A stretch of 8,489 bases of DNA. Source: Pseudomonadota bacterium. GTDB lineage: Bacteria; Pseudomonadota; Alphaproteobacteria; UBA828; JAPUJA01. A program made the translations under genes and the position numbers. The stretch covers positions 1-8,489 of the forward strand of contig JAPUJA010000186.1 in NCBI GenBank assembly GCA_027296525.1. The letters run 5' to 3'. Shown one piece after another: positions 6,956-8,489 of the stretch. The first letter of the stretch is position 1. Each line of letters begins with the position of its first letter. The notes under the pieces are model-generated. The model made no database searches. It was not told the DNA's origin and worked only from the letters and a program-made list of their open reading frames with translations.

Positions 6956-6984
6956 ATTATCATGACCCGCCGCGCAACGCGCAA
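6956..6984 (-). promoter_or_regulatory. Candidate sigma70-type promoter for pepF and the ABC1 kinase
   Basis: On the - strand, TTGCGC (6979-6984) is followed after exactly 17 bases by GATAAT (6956-6961), which matches the -10 consensus at five of six positions. Transcription would begin around 6949, giving a leader of about 95 bases before pepF. The site sits in the 149-base divergent spacer (6856-7004). That spacer also holds a tandem repeat CGCGCAA-CGCGCAA (6971-6984) covering the -35 region, a small palindrome TGAT-T-ATCA (6954-6962) over the -10 box, and a GC palindrome CGGCCGGCCG (6911-6920) in the leader. I found no equally good promoter for the + strand gene. Confidence 0.45.
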
Positions 6985-7004
6985 TTCGTTTGACCCCGGA
7001 TGCC

Positions 7005-8489
7005 ATGAAGCCACCGAAATACGACGACTGGCGCAACCTGCCCGAGATGTTCTTCGAGCGGGCGGCAGAGCTCGCGGACAAGCCGTTCCTCTGGGCGAAG
7101 AAAACCGGCGCCTATCGGCCCCTCAGCTGGCGCCAGACGGCCCAACGGGTAAGCGCCCTCTCCCGGGGCCTGCGCGCGCTCGGGATCGCGGCGGGCGATC
7201 GGGTGGCGCTCGTCTCGGAGAACCGGCCTGAGTTCGCGATCGCGGACTTCGCGGTCATGGCCGCGGGCGCCATAACGGTGCCGACCTACACGACGCACAC
7301 GACCCGGGACCACCGCCATGTCCTCACCGATTGCGGGGCCAAGGCGGTCATCGTCTCGAGCGCGAGTCTGGCCGCGCGCCTTCTGCCGGCGGCAAACGAT
7401 GCCCGGGAGGTGCGTTTCGTCGTCACCATGGAGCCCGTGTCCGAGGGCGCGGGCCTCACTGTCGAGATCCATTCCTGGGACGAGGTTCTGACCCTCGGCC
7501 GTGAACGGCCGGACGACGTCGGCGAGATCGTTGCCCGGGCCGCGCCCGATGACGTCGCCTGCCTGATCTACACCTCGGGCACCGGCGGCAACCCCAAGGG
7601 CGTCATGCTGAGCCACCGGGCGATCCTGTTCAACTGCATGGGCGCCCACAGCCTCTTGGAAGAGATCGGCCTCGAAGACGAGGTGTTTCTTTCCTTCTTG
7701 CCGCTCTCCCATTCCTACGAGCACACCTGCGGGCAGTGCTTCCCGATCTCGATTGGTGCCGAGATCTATTACGCGCAAGGGATCGAGAGCCTGTCGGCCA
7801 ACTTGCTCGAGGCGCGCCCGACTTTCATGATCAGCGTGCCCCGCCTCTACGACATGATGCGCCAACGCATCCTGCACGCCATGCGCCGTGAAGGCGGCTC
7901 GAAGGAAAAGCTCTTCATGAAGGCCGTTGAGCTTGGCTCGCGCGCCTACGAGCGCCGCGGCGGACTGCGCCTGACCGAACGGTTCTACGACTTCGCGCTC
8001 AAACGCCTGGTGCGACAAAAAGTAAAGGAGCGCTTCGGCGGCCGGCTCAAGGCGATGGTTTCGGGCGGTGCGCCGCTGAATTACGAGGCGGGCCTTTTCT
8101 TCACGGCGCTCGGCATCCGGATCCTGCAAGGCTACGGACAGACCGAGGCCGCGCCTGTGGTCAGCTGCAACCCGCCCCGGCGGGTCAAGCTCAAGACCGT
8201 CGGGCCGCCCCTGAAGGACGTCGAGGTGAAGATCGCCGAGGACGGCGAAATTCTCGTCAAAGGGCCGCTCGTCATGGAGGGCTATTGGAACAACCGCGAG
8301 GCGAGCGTCGAGGCGCTCCGCGACGGTTGGCTGCACACGGGCGATGTGGGCGCATTCGACGAGGACGGCTACCTCATGATCACCGATCGCAAGAAGGACA
8401 TCATCGTGCTGTCGGGGGGCGACAATATCTCGCCCCAACGGATCGAAGGGATTCTCACCCTGCAGCCCGAGATCGAGCAAGCCATGGCG
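7005..8489 (+). CDS. Long-chain acyl-CoA synthetase-like AMP-binding ligase (N-terminal 495 codons; C-terminus beyond window)
   Basis: This is a member of the adenylate-forming ANL superfamily, which activates a carboxylic acid (here probably a fatty acid) with ATP and joins it to CoA. Visible motifs are the phosphate loop YTSGTGGNPKGVMLSH (189-204), where Gly194 replaces the common Thr; LPLSHSYEHT; SGGAPL, followed by the GYGQTEAAP acid/adenine motif (376-384); the HTGD motif (444-447), whose Asp binds the ribose; and the hinge-region DRKKDIIVLSGGDNISP (461-477), where Asp473 stands where many relatives have Lys. The catalytic C-terminal lysine would lie past the edge. The frame is open without stops from 7005 to 8489. 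ATG 7005 starts immediately before the conserved region, though its ribosome site is weak. No signal peptide is seen. It is divergent from pepF across 149 bases. Long-chain specificity is inferred from overall resemblance to the FadD15/FAA1 type, not proven. Confidence 0.92.
   Translation, partial: MKPPKYDDWRNLPEMFFERAAELADKPFLWAKKTGAYRPLSWRQTAQRVSALSRGLRALGIAAGDRVALVSENRPEFAIADFAVMAAGAITVPTYTTHTTRDHRHVLTDCGAKAVIVSSASLAARLLPAANDAREVRFVVTMEPVSEGAGLTVEIHSWDEVLTLGRERPDDVGEIVARAAPDDVACLIYTSGTGGNPKGVMLSHRAILFNCMGAHSLLEEIGLEDEVFLSFLPLSHSYEHTCGQCFPISIGAEIYYAQGIESLSANLLEARPTFMISVPRLYDMMRQRILHAMRREGGSKEKLFMKAVELGSRAYERRGGLRLTERFYDFALKRLVRQKVKERFGGRLKAMVSGGAPLNYEAGLFFTALGIRILQGYGQTEAAPVVSCNPPRRVKLKTVGPPLKDVEVKIAEDGEILVKGPLVMEGYWNNREASVEALRDGWLHTGDVGAFDEDGYLMITDRKKDIIVLSGGDNISPQRIEGILTLQPEIEQAMA

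Noticed and set aside
6856..7014. N-terminal extension of PepF by 53 residues
   Set aside because: ATG 6855 has an ideal ribosome site and begins just before conserved sequence; the extension crosses the candidate promoter and overlaps the divergent gene's start.
6960..8480. A 506-codon - strand frame opposite the acyl-CoA synthetase
   Set aside because: The + strand frame carries all the AMP-binding motifs, whereas this one has none and is Arg/Asp/His-rich like other antisense shadows.
1..8489. Mobile element, defence island, CRISPR array, RNA gene or other unknown system
   Set aside because: Genes are packed housekeeping types with uniform composition; no long repeats, transposase or integrase motifs, tRNA-like folds or repeat-spacer pattern were seen on either strand.

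Overview
This window looks like ordinary chromosomal DNA of a GC-rich proteobacterium, most likely an alphaproteobacterium. Three observations suggest this. The proton-pumping transhydrogenase is split into three genes (pntAA-pntAB-pntB), the Rhodospirillum rubrum-type arrangement, rather than the two-gene arrangement of enterobacteria. Third codon positions are strongly GC-biased. The neighbours (PepF oligopeptidase coupled to an ABC1 kinase, and an AMP-binding ligase with an SGGDN motif) are familiar to me from alphaproteobacterial chromosomes, from memory and not from a search. I see no transposase, integrase, phage, CRISPR, toxin-antitoxin, rRNA or tRNA signal.

Layout from right to left. 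On the + strand, from 7005 to the window edge, lies a 5'-partial long-chain acyl-CoA synthetase-like gene. A 149-bp divergent spacer (6856-7004) carries a plausible sigma70-type promoter facing left. All other genes are on the - strand and read towards position 1: pepF (6855-5062), an ABC1/AarF/UbiB-type kinase (5062-3683, start overlapping the pepF stop by one base), a 94-bp gap, sthA (3588-2176, soluble transhydrogenase), a 165-bp gap with a hairpin, an inverted repeat and a possible promoter, then pntAA (2010-859), pntAB (856-551) and pntB (from a TTG at 537, cut by the window edge after 179 codons).

The biological theme of the left half is NAD(H)/NADP(H) balance. The membrane enzyme encoded by pntAA-pntAB-pntB uses the proton gradient to make NADPH from NADH. 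The soluble flavoprotein SthA, which has no proton coupling, usually works in the opposite direction when NADPH is in excess. Having both genes side by side in the same direction is the most interesting point of the window. The right half holds peptide turnover (PepF), an atypical kinase-fold protein probably linked to quinone/lipid metabolism, and fatty-acid activation. No wholly new system is visible; the findings are modest and concern gene arrangement, start codons, motif variants and possible control sites.
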